This document shows, piece by piece, positions 63,077 through 64,000 of a stretch of DNA of 64,000 bases. The position numbers were made by a program, and so were the translations under genes. The notes under the pieces were generated by a model that saw only the letters and a program-made list of their open reading frames with translations, searched no databases and was not told the origin of the DNA. This DNA is from JBKECO01 sp047974745. Its GTDB lineage: Bacteria > Bacillota > Clostridia > Lachnospirales > Lachnospiraceae. Numbering within the stretch: the stretch's first letter is position 1; each line of letters begins with the position of its first letter. The DNA lies in contig JBKECO010000027.1 of NCBI GenBank assembly GCA_047974745.1, positions 1-64,000 of the forward strand, in the 5' to 3' direction.

Positions 63077-63742
63077 TTAATAATTGAACCTTGACAGGAA
63101 CTCAGGTGTAATTCTACTGTTTTTACCTGATGTGGATTCACTATATCTTTCCATATATCTTTCCATATATTTTTCCATGTATTTTCCAAGAATATCAAAT
63201 TCCAGATTTACGGAATCACCCATTTTTTTCCCAGACAGGATCGTCTGCTTCACCGTGTGCGGAATCACCGAAACCGTAAAATCGCTCTTTCTGGCTCCTA
63301 CTACAGTCAGGCTGATTCCATCGACTGCGACCGAGCCTTTCTCAATAACATATTTTAGCTGATTGCTGACTGCAGAGATCGTATATAAAACTGCATTATC
63401 GTCCCTCTTTATATGGGTGATCATGCCGGTATCATCGATATGTCCGGAAACGATATGTCCGCCGAACCGTCCATTGGCAGGCATTGCACGCTCCAGATTT
63501 ATCTGGCTGCCCATCCGTAATCTTCCCAGGTTCGATCGGGTAAGGGTCTCATGCATTACATCTGCCGTAAAGCTTTCTTTTTCAATAGATGCAGCTGTCA
63601 GGCAGACTCCATTCACTGCCACGCTGTCACCAAGGTGAAGATCCTCGAAAATGAGTTTGCCTCCAATACAGATTCTTGAAGATGCTGTGCCGCGTGTGAT
63701 AGTCCTTATGGTCCCAATTTCTTCCACTATGCCTGTAAACAT
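63077..63742 (-). CDS. ribE: Riboflavin synthase alpha subunit with expanded C-terminal repeat
   Basis: A 221-aa protein with two lumazine-binding barrels: 'MFTGIVEEIGTI' and 'GDSVAVNGVCLTA' in the first, 'GHIVSGHIDDTG' and 'GSVAVDGISLTVV' in the second. It dismutates dimethylribityllumazine to riboflavin. After the usual 'NLEFDILGKYMEK' end, the terminal K/R-Y-M-E motif is repeated about four times and a ~20-residue tail follows. The start (63742) overlaps the ribD stop by one base; GAGAGGTGG lies upstream. Confidence 0.94.
   Translation of the reverse strand: MFTGIVEEIGTIRTITRGTASSRICIGGKLIFEDLHLGDSVAVNGVCLTAASIEKESFTADVMHETLTRSNLGRLRMGSQINLERAMPANGRFGGHIVSGHIDDTGMITHIKRDDNAVLYTISAVSNQLKYVIEKGSVAVDGISLTVVGARKSDFTVSVIPHTVKQTILSGKKMGDSVNLEFDILGKYMEKYMERYMERYSESTSGKNSRITPEFLSRFNY
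63142..63188. repeat. In-frame 12-bp tandem repeat in the 3' part of ribE
   Basis: Units at 63142, 63154, 63166 and 63178 (the last 11 bp), consensus TATATCTTTCCA on the plus strand. On the minus strand each encodes about four residues of the K/R-Y-M-E type. Confidence 0.85.
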
Positions 63743-64000
63743 TATGCTTCCACCTCTCCTTCGATCAAAATATCCTCGCCCACTTTTATCACACGAGTAT
63801 GGATCAGTCGAAATGCCTCCTCCGGTATATTCACGCCCTGCCCCATGACCGGAGTGACTGCAGTCCGACCGCCAAAAAGCTTTGGTGCAATATAACATTG
63901 CACTTTATTGACGATTTTGCTCTCAAGTGCTGACCAGTTCAGGGTACCTCCACCTTCCAGTAAAATACTGTCAATCTGCATTCTGCCAAGTCGCTGCATC
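63742..64000 (-). CDS. ribD: Riboflavin biosynthesis protein RibD, C-terminal part (5' end outside window)
   Basis: The frame is open to the window edge; ~85 residues are visible and belong to the C-terminal reductase domain ('IDSILLEGGGTLNWSALE', 'VQCYIAPKLFGGRTA'). This domain reduces the deaminated pyrimidine. The stop overlaps the ribE start (TAATG). First visible gene of ribD-ribE-ribBA-ribH; any FMN riboswitch would be beyond the window. Confidence 0.93.
   Translation of the reverse strand, partial: MQRLGRMQIDSILLEGGGTLNWSALESKIVNKVQCYIAPKLFGGRTAVTPVMGQGVNIPEEAFRLIHTRVIKVGEDILIEGEVEA

Noticed and set aside
63742..64000. FMN riboswitch of the rib operon
   Set aside because: The operon's 5' end lies beyond the window, so nothing can be seen.

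Overview
The window looks like a chromosomal segment of a low-to-moderate G+C, anaerobic gut-type Firmicute, most likely of the Lachnospiraceae/Clostridia. The signs are AGGAGG-type ribosome binding sites, sigma-A promoters, T-box and glycine riboswitch leaders, a LexA/DinR-type SOS box, LuxS, NatAB, AzlCD and GPH-type sugar transporters. There are no phage or plasmid genes. The only mobile DNA is the 3' end of an IS200-type transposase at the left edge. Genus is not resolved from sequence alone.

Layout. 0.35-14.7 kb is a carbohydrate-use region: an AraFGH-like ABC importer; a GH4 glycosidase with a uronidase-type Cys-His-Gly motif facing an AraC regulator; a Gfo/Idh/MocA dehydrogenase with a sugar isomerase facing an RpiR regulator; and a GPH symporter with a GH3 glycosidase downstream of a second AraC regulator, whose likely direct-repeat operators are visible. 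14.8-18.4 kb holds a MATE-DMT-RlmI operon, followed by tRNA-Phe and tRNA-Gly. 18.9-21.7 kb is an Rrf2-cysK-metY sulfur operon with a visible promoter and operator. Then come glpK, an mtnN-luxS-thioesterase operon, a DUF4153 membrane protein and a tRNA-dihydrouridine synthase.

28.4-36.3 kb is rich in DNA repair: SRAP (YedK), an SOS-controlled Y-family polymerase with a co-transcribed 83-aa protein, an esterase, and sbcDC. 36.3-39.7 kb holds an internally deleted nitroreductase and metNIQ under a methionine T-box. 39.7-45.2 kb holds a MOSC-MogA fusion, a NatAB / 52-aa membrane peptide / ArAE operon, and azlCD. 45.2-52.3 kb is a complete glycine cleavage operon (gcvT-H-PA-PB-lplA-lpdA) behind a tandem glycine riboswitch. 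52.4-56.7 kb has an MFS carrier, a GDPD, an alpha/beta hydrolase and a ClC-like channel. 56.8-59.9 kb is a small signalling cluster: a membrane-anchored Ser/Thr kinase, an HTH-like protein, VanZ and a two-repeat secreted protein. fucO and the riboflavin operon ribD-ribE-ribBA-ribH (ribD cut by the window) close the segment.

The strongest candidates for undescribed biology are the kinase/HTH/VanZ/repeat-protein cluster, the 83-aa partner of the SOS polymerase, the 52-aa peptide in the NatAB operon, and a recurring pattern of short tandem duplications at gene junctions and 3' ends, one of which extends the C-terminus of riboflavin synthase.
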